The notes below the pieces were generated by a model. It did no database searches. It was not told the DNA's origin and was given only the letters and a program-made list of their open reading frames with translations. This document shows positions 35,950-46,366 of a stretch of 64,000 nt of DNA, piece by piece. The stretch comes from Tulasnella sp. 424 (taxonomy: Eukaryota > Basidiomycota > Agaricomycetes > Cantharellales > Tulasnellaceae): positions 192,961 through 256,960 of the forward strand of contig WSUB01000023.1 of the NCBI GenBank assembly GCA_019633425.1, written 5' to 3'. A program made the translations under genes and the position numbers. Position 1 is the first letter of the stretch. Every line of letters begins with the position of its first letter.

Positions 35950-37570
35950 ATAATTGTAGTAGGGAGCCAATTAGGACGAGAAGAGGGAATGGGGGAGCTG
36001 CTGCCGCACCGGCTTGAGATCGCCATGACATATGGGCGGCTCGCGGGTGTGAAGGTATTCCAACCCCGGCCATCACATCTTGGACCGAGTAAAAAAAAAG
36101 CCGCCTCTTATTATGGAATACCTTTGACCCTCTCTTCGAAGTCTGGATGTGAACCTACATCCCAGCCGAGATACGTTCCGAAACTTCGCACCCGTTAAAC
36201 GCCAAGTAGTCACGCACGTTGCCGTTATCTTTCCCTAGCGAAAGACCAAACAGGCCCTCCCTCCCCTGTTCTCGGGGTCCTCTATAAATCCGATCAGATT
36301 CACGAGGTTTGGGTGGGACAGTCTTGTCAGAATTTCAACTTCGTGAACGAGCGGCTTGGGAACAAGGGAACGGATCAGTACAAAGGGAGCAATGCACGCA
36401 GATGGGCAAGAGGGCGAGGAGGCTGTATGCGAAACGAAAGAAAAGACAGAACTTTTCGGAAGTTGAACCGTGAGTCGTCGTCGATTGGAATGACGGCCCC
36501 AGAGTTGATTCGGAGCCATGACAAGTTATGGAGAATTCCTCTCTGGTTGGTTTTAGTTGAAATTAAATATAAAAAAGAACGAGCCTGCCCAATAGAGAAA
36601 CGATTGGGTGCTTACAGGGGGGACCACTTGCGCCGCTGCACTGATGCCGAGAACCTTGACATTCGCCCCGCTCCACCAGCGTCTTCCTTGTTCCAACCGC
36701 CCAGAACTTATTTCATCCCCCCATTAAGTCAGTTCCGTTCAGACGAGCAGTTATTTTCTATCTTTCGAACTTCGACAGTGGTGGCGGGTTGGACCGGGGA
36801 CCAGTGGTGCATCGCCGGACTTTCCAGGGGAAAGTCGAGGTTTACCTTCCATTTTAGGCTATTATGAGAACCAATGGATCGATCTCGCGAAGACGCCGAA
36901 CTCGGCAGTTCATCCCACACGGGAGAGTCAAAAACGAAATCCGATATGCGCTCACACCGTTTCAAAGCCTCGCGTTTATCGTGAACAACGTCGGAGAACG
37001 GTGGAGTAAAAATGTAAAACACCCACAGAGTTTATTTTAACTCGAATCTAAATCACACGTTTTTTTTTAATATTGTTGTCACCATCAATCAGAGGCGCAC
37101 ATATGACTTCATTCACCAGGCGCATCAACGTCAAGGGGGAGGGATCAGGAAGTCAAGCCCTCCTCGCGAAGGACTTCGGGGGTCAAGCCCAGGTCCTCCG
37201 CGTACTATGCCCGACGCCGCAGCGAGTTTGCCCACGCTCAGAGCATTGTAAATCAAATTGCCGTGGATCCCCTCAGAGAATACCGAAGGTAAGTAAACGC
37301 GTGCGTTGCGTTGGCGAGACTTTTCAAGGTCCGAGCGTCAAGGCGGTGTCGACGCGCCGATGGTTGAAACGCGCTGTTTGTGCGACTGGCTTTCTCGCGA
37401 AAAGGTTGACATGACGGATGGAACCGCAGTGCGCACGTAGGCAAGTAAATTAGTCTTCTCGAGAGCGACGCGGAAGCCGAAAGGCCCGCAGGCAAAAGGT
37501 TGCTGTGAAGGAGTCCTGAACTGCAGATGAAACCGGGCTCGAGTGCGAGGCTTTTTGCTTACGCGGGTGG
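35950..37570 (-). pseudogene. Kinase fragment within duplicated block (copy 2)
   Basis: Second copy of the 33,300-34,956 segment. The minus strand still reads part of a kinase: the catalytic-loop region near 36,010-36,090, and VPKPLVHEVEILTRLSHPNL then VNLIGFIEDPENRG at about 36,255-36,370. The C-lobe and TPR part are absent and the exons around it are broken by indels. The remainder (36,520-37,570) is the duplicated upstream region, without a gene. Confidence 0.78.
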
Positions 37571-38872
37571 CGGGACGTACAGTACTGGTTTACTCATGAT
37601 CGGACAGTCTGGATTGTATATCATAGTGTAATCCGTAGTCATAAAACCTGTACCAAATTGTTGTAAGGGTGATTCTGTGAGAGAGAGATTGCATGGACAA
37701 GCTGGAAAGCTTAGGGGTTTCTTTTCGAGTGGAAATCATTTGCTCCCTTTTTGTGCCACAGTACACATGGAGTGGCTGGAGTTTTTTCTGGGACAAGCAG
37801 GTTTTTCTCACTGATTCACATTAACGTATCCTAGATAAGCCTTACTTGGCAGTGGGTGTACAAGCGAAGCGATGAATTGGAAGAAGGGGTCCGAAGAGAG
37901 GGCGAGAACCGGTTAGGCGCGCACCGCCCAGAAAAGGAGGGTGAGCGTCTAACGCCTTCGACAGCTTAGAGAGGCACAGCCCCCCGGAGAGCGGTGGAAT
38001 CCGGCGGTCCCGAACCACCACACCCCATCCTTCCAGCGCGCTGATTACCATAATAGGGACGACGATACGCGAACAGTCGCAGTTTGTTATGCAATTCTTT
38101 TACTTAAGCTTACCCGACGCGCGTTTCAGGCGATCAGACGGTTGTTTGTTGGTGGTTATGCGACAATCGGGACCCGTCCAAGGACCGCAAGGACCTCGCA
38201 ATACCTTCCGTTAGCTCCACGGGTTGGTTTTCCGCTTCGCTTGAGGTCTGCCCGCAGTCACTTTCCTCGTCGCTGGTGCGTCTATCCCCGGAGAGTTGGG
38301 TGGAGGTGAAGAAGAGGGAGTATTTGGATTGGCCTCCCGAGTGAAGATGGGACGTAGGGAGATATTAGGCCCGTTTTATCCCATCAGCATGGGTGGTTCG
38401 AAGCGAGGGTGTGCACGGTAACACGTGTAGATCGGGGTAACGAGAGAACCTGGCGTGCTTCATTTTCTGAGGATTACGGTTAAGCCGAGTACGACTAAGC
38501 CTGAGACCCTGTCCTCGCGGCTCGCTGGCTGGCTCTGGCTCATGGCTACATGGGGACATGGGAGGCGGGTTGGAGATCTGACTCGAGGTTCCCTGGCAGT
38601 CTGCATAGCGACGGGTGAGAAGGATCCGAGAGGCATTGGCGATTACGGCGGGATCGGGTGAGGGCTGGAGTCATCTCTTGAAGAAAAGAAGGTGGCAGGG
38701 GGGACAGGGATGCCGCCGAGGGGGGTGTTTTGGGGAATGAGGAGAGACGAGGCTGTGAGTGGTCATCATGGTGTAGTAGAAGTACACACAGATCCTCCCT
38801 TTGGCTCGTTCTCCCTTTCCACCCACAGTCCTAACATCTCATCCCTCTCCCCTCTCCCTACCACATCCCATC
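37571..38872. other. No recognised gene
   Basis: About 1.3 kb between the duplicated block and the PPTase promoter. Only short frames lacking domains are seen. Confidence 0.4.
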
Positions 38873-39306
38873 CGTACACATCCACTCTCAAGATACAGAA
38901 ACTCTTTGTAGAGAGGGCGTTTCAGGCAGCAACCAAGACTTCAAGGAGATTCGACACTCGACTCGAATCACCCAGAAGCCACCATTCCTCTTATAGTCCG
39001 CATACACCGGTTCACTCGCATCTCGGGGGTTTCCTTTCTGCGCCGCTTTTCAACAATCCTAGTCCCTCTGTTACATCTAAGGACTCCTTGTTGCTAGTCA
39101 TTCGGTAAGAGAAAGGAACTCGTCAGCCTTTTTACCACCGTCAGTCCAGATAAAGGCATCCCAATCTTCCCTCCTTCCCCCCTCACTCCTCCTCCACGAC
39201 CGATCGACCCCGAAGTCAAGTTCACCCGAACACCGTGCTCACTCTCCCCTATTTCTATCCCCATCTATACTTCTCTTACTAGTACTCTACCACCGCCCCA
39301 TAACGA
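38873..39306 (+). promoter_or_regulatory. PPTase promoter and 5' UTR (source of the inverted copy)
   Basis: CT-rich fungal promoter and leader ending at the ATG at 39,307. It is present in reverse orientation at 34,957-35,392 with roughly 85-90% similarity by eye. Confidence 0.7.
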
Positions 39307-40712
39307 ATGTCCCAACCTCCCGAGCGCGAGCAGCCATTGTATGCCTGGATCATCACCATTAACAGAGAACCCACTGACAACGTGAGCAATCAACTCAACA
39401 CCTTTTCTTTGACGACCGTGGATGAATCGCTGACCCCCTTCCATTCCATTCCATCCCATTCGCCATAGGAATTCGCCACCTGCCTAAGATGCCTCGATGA
39501 TGAATCTTATCAAAAGATATGTACTATAGAAAACCGAGACGATGCCTGGCGTGAGTACAAACGTCTCTCTCGCAGCAACATTCCAGTCCGGACTGCGATG
39601 ATCAACAACAAACCTCCGATACTGACGCGATTCACCCTCCTCTCTTCACAGGCTCGCTACTCGGTCGACTGATACCTTGCATCGTAATGAAACAACGTAA
39701 CGTCTCTCGGAGCGCCTGGTCGATAAAGACAACCAAAGCTGGCAAGCCTTACATTGTACGTTCACTTCCATACCCTGACCTCATGGCTTTGCCTCACCAC
39801 GACACGCCTTTTTTCGTTTATCCTTTTGCTCCATTAGGATGCTCCCAAGGAGGAAAAGCACCTCGGTTACAACATCGCCCACAATGGGTCCCTCGTAGCG
39901 ATGGCGTTTTCCCTCGGACGTAAACACAAAGTGTGGAACATCGGCGTCGACGTCGTCAAGATCGCACTACCCAAAGGCATCCAGTTTAATACGTACATTG
40001 ACTCTTTGCGTCATAAAGTGAGTACTGGAGGGAACTGACCTCCTGTTTTCTTTGTTTACTTCCCCGTCCCCCGTTGCTGCACCCCACTCCACAACTTCGG
40101 CGTCATCCGCCCAAAAGCCAATTGTTTTGACTCTTGGGGGACCAATTTTTACTGACTCTTTCTTTTCATGTGCAACAGCTCACTGCCACGGAAGCAAGCT
40201 ATCTCGATACGTCCCAGATGAGCGGTTCGGAGGAGGATCGTGAAAAGCGAGCTCTCAATCGCCTCTTCGTCATATGGACCATCAAGGAATCCTACATCAA
40301 AGCGTTAGGACAACCTCCAGGATTCGACTTCTCCCGCGTCGAAGCACGCATACCGGACGAAGAAATCTACGTCGACGGTAAACGCCTTACAGGCTGGGAG
40401 TTCCGCCTCTTCAAATCCAACGTGGGCGTATTGCGCACGGCCAACAGCGTCTTCCGCGAGTATCGCAATCAAGCGGGAATCCCGCCGGCGAACCCCGGAA
40501 CGCTCCAGACGGAGATCTACCAGTGTTGCATGACGATCTACCGCGGCTCAGAGTTAAACAAGTGCATCTTCAAGTGGAGCGAGCAGAGCGGCGAGCTGGA
40601 CAAGTTTTTGCGGTTCGTGACGTTGGACGCGATGGTGAACGCTGCCAAGCATATCAGCGCGGATGGGTTGAATCGGGAGAGAGGTTCGTTCCCCGCCGTT
40701 GGGCAGTTCTAG
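39307..40712 (+). CDS. 4'-phosphopantetheinyl transferase (Sfp/AASDHPPT type)
   Basis: Transfers the phosphopantetheine arm of CoA to carrier-protein serines of fatty acid, polyketide, non-ribosomal peptide and aminoadipate reductase enzymes. Exons 39307-39381, 39469-39550, 39652-39755, 39838-40017 and 40179-40712 join in phase to give 324 residues. The core motifs are LGYNIAHNGSLVAMAFS, then NIGVDVVKI with the metal-binding Asp, and later LFVIWTIKESYIKALGQPPG, the W-x-x-K-E-x-x-x-K signature. The latter half (DEEIYVDGKRLTGWEFRLFK) matches the second pseudo-repeat of the fold. The C-terminal 90 residues after the last motif are not recognised and may be lineage-specific. Confidence 0.9.
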
Positions 40713-42664
40713 CAGGGGATTTCGGAAGAGAGGCTCATCGACTTTTCATGGTAAATAGAGATCATTCGTGCAGATTCATCGGAGATGACGAAAGAAGGAA
40801 GGGAGAGTAGCAGCCATGTTGCTGGACCTGCGACGCAACAACCACTGTCGGCGGCGGATATCACTAGGAAGCAGAGCATGCGGGGACACGCGAGCAGTCG
40901 ACAGGATTACGGTGGATACCCAGGAGTTCCTAATCCACAAAGAGCAGAGGTTTGACACGGTGGCTACACCGTGCCAGTCTCTGCTTTTCCCTCTTGGGAA
41001 ACGCGGACGACGACGGCACCATCGCCGACGATGGGAGCTTTTTGCCACGCAAAAAGCTCTCCTCGTCGGCAAACGGCAGCAACCACCACCACTCCAAATC
41101 GACGATCGTTGATATCAACGCAATTATTGTTGTTGCCAAACTTAAACAGCAACCTCCCAGCTCACGTTACGTTCTCCTCAGCATTCACTAGCATCGCCCC
41201 TGCATATCTTTGTGTCTTTTTGTTGTCGTCTTCTTGTCTTTTTTTGTTCAACGTAAATAGCGACTGCACGGACTGCTTCTTTTGTGCTTCATTCCACGCA
41301 ACAAAAAACCCCCCAACGTATTTTCGCTATCTATGTTGCCATATCAGAGTTTTGGGCCTTGTTCACTGTCTGCCTCTTTTTTTCTTCTCCCTTGTTCATT
41401 TTTTTCTTTTTCCACTCCCGACTTGTACCTCTAGCTCGTGTACAATACAATACAATTCTACTACATCATTGTTGGTTGAACAAATGTATTTGTCGTCGTG
41501 GAAAAAGGTCCCGGTCGTCGCGGTGTTTTGGTGGCCGTATTCGTAGACATATATATGGAAGGGAACCCGTGACTTCGGTGCTTTGATATTTCCCCGCCGA
41601 TTTTCAAAAAAATCGTAGTCATTTCGAATGTTTACAACATGACAGAATTCCTAGGCGACCCGTACCTTCGTTGTGGGGAAAGGTGGAACAACGGTGGCGC
41701 GTTGTGTTCGGTGAGTCACCGCCATGGGGTCGGGTTCGATGGTGCGGCTCCGACGTCTCGGTCATCTATCCCATGTGGTTTGTTCCTACCGTATCTCCGT
41801 ACACCACAACTCGCACAGCATACGTACGCGTGCGGAAAACAAAGGAGACCTTTCGGATATATTACTACATAGGCACGATGAATCAGAAATCGAGTGCCGA
41901 ATTGAGGTTAGTGTGGGTAAGATCACGAGCTTTTGGATCTTTTGTGGTCGAGAACGCTCAGGTGCCAGAGGGATTGAGTCTAAAGTTTCGGTGCTTAGGA
42001 GGGCTTTTTGTGGGCTAAGGGTGATGTAAAATATTGGACTGTCATGGGCTCGTGAAGGTGGGGATTGCGAGTGCTGTGAGGTTGAGTCGAGCAAGGACTC
42101 AGGAGTGGTGTTGCCGGTTCAGCTAAGCGAGAGCAACTCAATGGCCCCGGTAGAGCAATATCGCGTGTGATCCGCTATACTTTAGCCTTGAGAAATAATG
42201 CCGTTCCGGCATGAATATGCTTTCAGTCAAGTCCCTTCTCGTGCGGACCAAGCATGTCCTTCGAGGATGATACCGGCGAAAAGAACCACCAAGTGATCAT
42301 AAAAGACATTTTTTCATAGCACAGTTCCCAAATTGGAAGCGTGTGCGGTGAGATCTCCGTGGCACTTAATGAGATCAAGTCTTCTGAGAGTGAAAGATCG
42401 GGGAACAAGGGTTTGCAGTGCAAGGAAAGAAAGTCAAACTGCCACGGGTTGGCCTAATTTTGAGTCATTTCGAATTGATCGTTGAGGCAGATACTGTACA
42501 CATGGCATAGGTTTTGATTCATATCGTTCAAAATATTTCCGAAATAAGTGTCGCGTGAACCGGTGCTACCGGGGCCTTCTCTTCGGAGCCAAGCAACGCC
42601 CCTCCATGGGTCCCAAACAACCGAAACGAGGCGATGATGACGACATAGAGCCCTTGATATGTCT
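40713..42664. other. Gene-poor 1.9 kb interval
   Basis: No domain-bearing frame is found. The stretch 40,800-41,110 is G/C-rich with inverted repeats, and 41,190-41,470 is T-rich and resembles 3' UTR or spacer. Frames at 41,640-42,030 overlap in three phases and look like chance. Confidence 0.45.
41034..41062. other. Perfect 10 bp-stem hairpin
   Basis: 'gagctttttg' and 'caaaaagctc' flank the short loop 'ccacg'. It may be a fold-back remnant or a transcript hairpin. No function can be assigned. Confidence 0.5.
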
Positions 42665-44104
42665 TTAGAACCTTCTCTTCTTGGTCGGAGCTTTGATTGC
42701 AGGTGCAGCCTTGCTCTGCGTGATCTTGGTGATGGCAGCACGTCGCCGCGCCTCCGCAGCATCGGAATCCTCGTCAGAGTCCACGGCGGGCCGTGCAACT
42801 TTTGCAGGAGGAGGTGAGGACTGTGCGGAGATAGGAGAGGATGCCTTTGATAGTCTTTTGGGAGACTGTCCTGAAGCGTCGTTCCCGATAGGCTGAGAAG
42901 GGCCTCCGGGTGATTCATCTTCGTCCTCTGTCTCGGCATCAGCGACCTTTGATCGCGGCAAAGAAGCAGGTTGAGATCCCGCGGCAGAGTAAGATTGGGT
43001 ATGCTGGAATCAAATGTTAGGACATGGGGAGGATAGCCTCGACGCAACCCAAGACTTACGAAAAGCGGTTTAGGAGAATCGTTGATGGGGCTGTGACGAC
43101 GAGGTGAGCCTGAGGTTGAGCGTCTACGCTTGCCCTTGGAATTTGTGGCCGGAGGCATGGGAGGAACGGGGAGGGCAACGGCATAATCCTCCTCCGAAAC
43201 GATAATGGGTGCTGAAAGATCGGTTTTGCGAGTTCAGTCGACAATTATTGTAATAAATTTAGGATCGCTTACAGTGGTTTGGCTGGTCATCAATGATCTG
43301 TGACATGCGTTGCAAGGTAGACGCTACCATAGGTTTTGATATACATCCGAGTGTCTGACGGGCAATACTACGCTTCGCCGTCTTAGCCTGCGAGTCTGCA
43401 GCGCGAGTTAAAGACGGCGCGGATATCTCGCGAAGTGGTTCGTCGATGAATGTTGACATGGCAGCGAAGGAAATGAGCGGTGTGATAAGGTGGACCGAGA
43501 GGAGTTTCGCCGACTGGCGATTGCCCAGGGACATGGCATCCCACCGCCAAGTAAAATCTGCCGAACTGAGAGTAACTTCAAGATCCTAAGCGAGACCCTC
43601 AATCAGAATGTCAATAATACGGTGGCTTTAATGTTAAAGTCTTACCGCTCTGGTCGAAGGGCTGACGGACAGATCAGCGTCTGCTATGGCTTCCGGCCGA
43701 TGAAGGTTATGCAATAACGTAATATTTCTTTTTCCCAATAGTTTTTCAGCTTCTTCGTCGTAGTCTACATTGGCTGTGGAACTGCCGCATTGAACTGCCC
43801 TCCTGCTAATGTGCCGAGACTCGAGGACTGAAATGTCGGAGATCAGCAAATATAATGAAAAACATCTAGGATCCCTCTTACCTTCAGTCCAAACCCTCTC
43901 GGTGTCAGTTATCATGAAGCAGCATGACTGATCGTCTTCTTGTATATGGCATTTCTGATGACCACAGTGCGTGACGCGGCTCAACCAGAGTCCCAGGAAC
44001 CTGTTGCTCTAACTCACAAAAAGATAAGCTGTACCTTCGTATATTTTGCAGAGCCATGGCGAGTTGAGCAGGGCCTTGGAGTGGCTCTCGGTAAAGTCGA
44101 GCAT
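42665..44104 (-). CDS. XLF/Nej1-like non-homologous end-joining factor
   Basis: Homolog of XLF (NHEJ1), which aligns broken DNA ends with XRCC4-ligase IV and Ku in the nucleus. Exons 44104-44018, 43954-43882, 43827-43646, 43585-43273, 43211-43060 and 43003-42665 join in phase to give 381 residues. The head domain has the typical opening LLNSPWLCKIYEGTAYLF, KCHIQEDDQSCCFMITDTER then VW, and LEVTLSSADFTWRWDAMSLG. A helical dimerisation segment follows, then a disordered Ser/Pro/Glu tail ending PTKKRRF, which resembles the basic-plus-Phe Ku-binding motif at the end of vertebrate XLF. The start at 44,104 fits the family; an in-frame ATG at 44,191 would add 29 residues. Only 193 bp separate it from the divergent F-box gene. 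Confidence 0.85.
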
Positions 44105-44297
44105 GATCGGGTGGTCGTCGGAATATGGGGAGGGGGGTGAGAACATTCCTTGTTCGATTCGATTCTTGACGGACCACATCCAAGTTCTCATTTGACCGTC
44201 AATGGATCTTTCGGGTAAGTTTTTTCTTTATCATAACTATCCAAGCGTAGATTTGATTTGATTCCACATAGATCTTCAACGGCCTTTGGCGGCCATC

Positions 44298-45913
44298 ATG
44301 GAGGATATATCGGGCACACGAGCCCTTGTTCCGCCTCCTGCCCGCGGGTGAGCTTGTAGAATGCTGGATCATTTGCGTAGCTCAATTTTGGTACTTCTTT
44401 CAATAGTCACAAAAAGCCCGCTAGCGGAACGCGTCGAAAGAAGGCTGCCTGTTGCCCTATCCATCGAATTCCGCCCGAACTCCTCATTCGGGTATTCAAC
44501 TTGGCTATAGAACCTCGCGAATGGAGCATGGAGCCAATGCGGTCACTCGCTCGAGTATGCAAAAGATGGAAGTCCGTAATATCGTCCACCCCATCCCTGT
44601 GGGCCGTGATCAACGGAACTGCCCCGTTACGTGACATGGAGATTGCAGCTCGCAAGTCGCAGAGCGTCCCGCTTACAATAACGTATCAATACGCCCCCAG
44701 CGTACCTTGGGCCGAATTCTCACAGGTGTTGCGTGCAAGCCAGTCACCGTGGTGGGCGATCGACATTGAAGCGCCTGGAGGCTTCTTCCTCTTGGAACAA
44801 CCTGTCTTCGAGAGACCCAATCCAACCCTCTCTCATATTCGGCTCCATTCAACCAGCTCCTTTAACCAACCTACTCCTTGGCTTACCCTTTCCGACGGAT
44901 GTCCGATTCGGTCACTTGACCTCCGCTTTGTTAGCGTCAGCTGGGATAGTCCGCGGCTGACGGGCTTGGTTCAACTACGACTTGTTTACACAGATGCTAT
45001 GCCCGAGGCACGACTCGCAACAATCCTTATGGAGTCACCTCTTCTGGAAGAGTTATTTATCAACGGTGTATCCCTCATAACCAGTCCAGAATGGTGCCCC
45101 AGGGTTGGTATCTCGATGAAGGACCTTCGGTTTATGTACCTGGGACTCACCCAATCCTCATTCAACCGAATCCTAACTCTCATTCGTCCACCATCCACTG
45201 CGAACATAATGTTGGAAAACGTGGAGGTCGGCGATCTCGCCAAAGGGGATGATCCTGTTCTCTTCCACACAGTCCCGCCCACCCTTCCACCTTACCCTTG
45301 TATCCGCGTCAGGTTCACGAGCGATCGGTTTTCCGCCGTTGTAAAACAAAACTCGAAGAACAAGACAAGATACGATATTTACGGTCGACATGGAGGAATG
45401 AATCTGTTTTACCCCACTTTGGTTGGGCGCTGGGCTGCGTTCGTGACGAAACTAGAGGTGGACCTCCGGATAGGGACCAACAATGTTCCAATAGATGGCT
45501 TAGAAAGACTCTGTAACCTGGAGATTCTGAAGATCTCAGGAGACTCCTGGGTAACCGGTGTTCTCTCATTCCTCTCTAGACCGACAGAACCGCCGCGGGA
45601 CGGCGGGAACTGGCCCTGCGGCAAACTCATCTCAATCACTGTGGCATTTCGGACTGCTGGAAGCTATTCCAGGACTGGAACCTCCTTCCTTCCGGCCCAC
45701 GCTTCAGCAATTTCAGATCTGGTACAAAAACGCTGGAGCCATGTCGTTAGGGCGGTGAACGACCCCAGTAAACCGGCTGCCCTTTCATCTCTTATTGTCC
45801 AAGTACCCGAGGAGTTAACGGATGCAGATGCGGTGGACGCACTGGCGACAATGGCCTGCCAGAGCGCGAAGATCCTTGGGCGTGGAATTCTCCGGATTCT
45901 GTCAATAGAGTAG
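44298..45913 (+). CDS. F-box protein, family 3 copy D (diverged)
   Basis: Exons 44298-44347 and 44407-45913 join in phase to give 518 residues. The F-box is IPPELLIRVFNLAIEPREWS then LARVCKRWKSVISSTPSLWA, a classical basidiomycete F-box that binds Skp1 in SCF ligases. It is followed by irregular Leu-rich repeats (SLDLRFVSVSWDSPRLTGLV). It is related to the three downstream copies but clearly older, with many differences and a different N-terminal exon. Substrate unknown. Confidence 0.82.
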
Positions 45914-46366
45914 CCCGAGGCAGACTATCCATTTACATAGCTGTTTTTAGCGATATTTCTTGCTCGTTCTCGCAGTTTTCTGCAGCCATATTCGTTGTTT
46001 CTCGATAGCACAATAACTAGCTACACCGCACCCAAATTTCATTTCCTGTGAGTCCTCGGTCCCTGAAGGATTGATGGTGCGCATGCACTGGTTTTGGCTC
46101 CCGGAAAACTTGGGAGGGTCCGCATAACCTGAGTTCGATGGACGCGTGCGTTGCCGTAAACATCAGTTGGAGGCATTAGAATGAAAAGCAGGAGAGATAG
46201 AATACATCGAACATGTGATCTATACAATCCACCATGGAGATATAAATGGAAGCTTCTCTGAAGCTGGGAAGCGAACCATGCTCAGTCGAAGTGTGAGAAA
46301 AGCTGTATTCGATTTGGCCAGAGCACCCACCACTAATTCGAGGCAAATCACTTCAAATCACGAGCA
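45914..46366. other. Intergenic region, promoter of copy E
   Basis: The last ~170 bp (from about 46,195) carry the phrase 'tagaatacatcgaacatgtgat...gaagcttctct.aagctgggaag', which is repeated upstream of copies F (48,930) and G (51,338). Confidence 0.6.

Noticed and set aside
40776..41139. Overlapping Arg-rich frames on both strands after the PPTase gene
   Set aside because: They arise from inverted repeats in G/C-rich spacer DNA. No domain or splice pattern supports coding.
46215..46366. Longer N-terminus for F-box copy E by reading through from 46,215
   Set aside because: It begins at a non-ATG codon and reads through a canonical intron. The 23 bp ATG exon works in all three copies.
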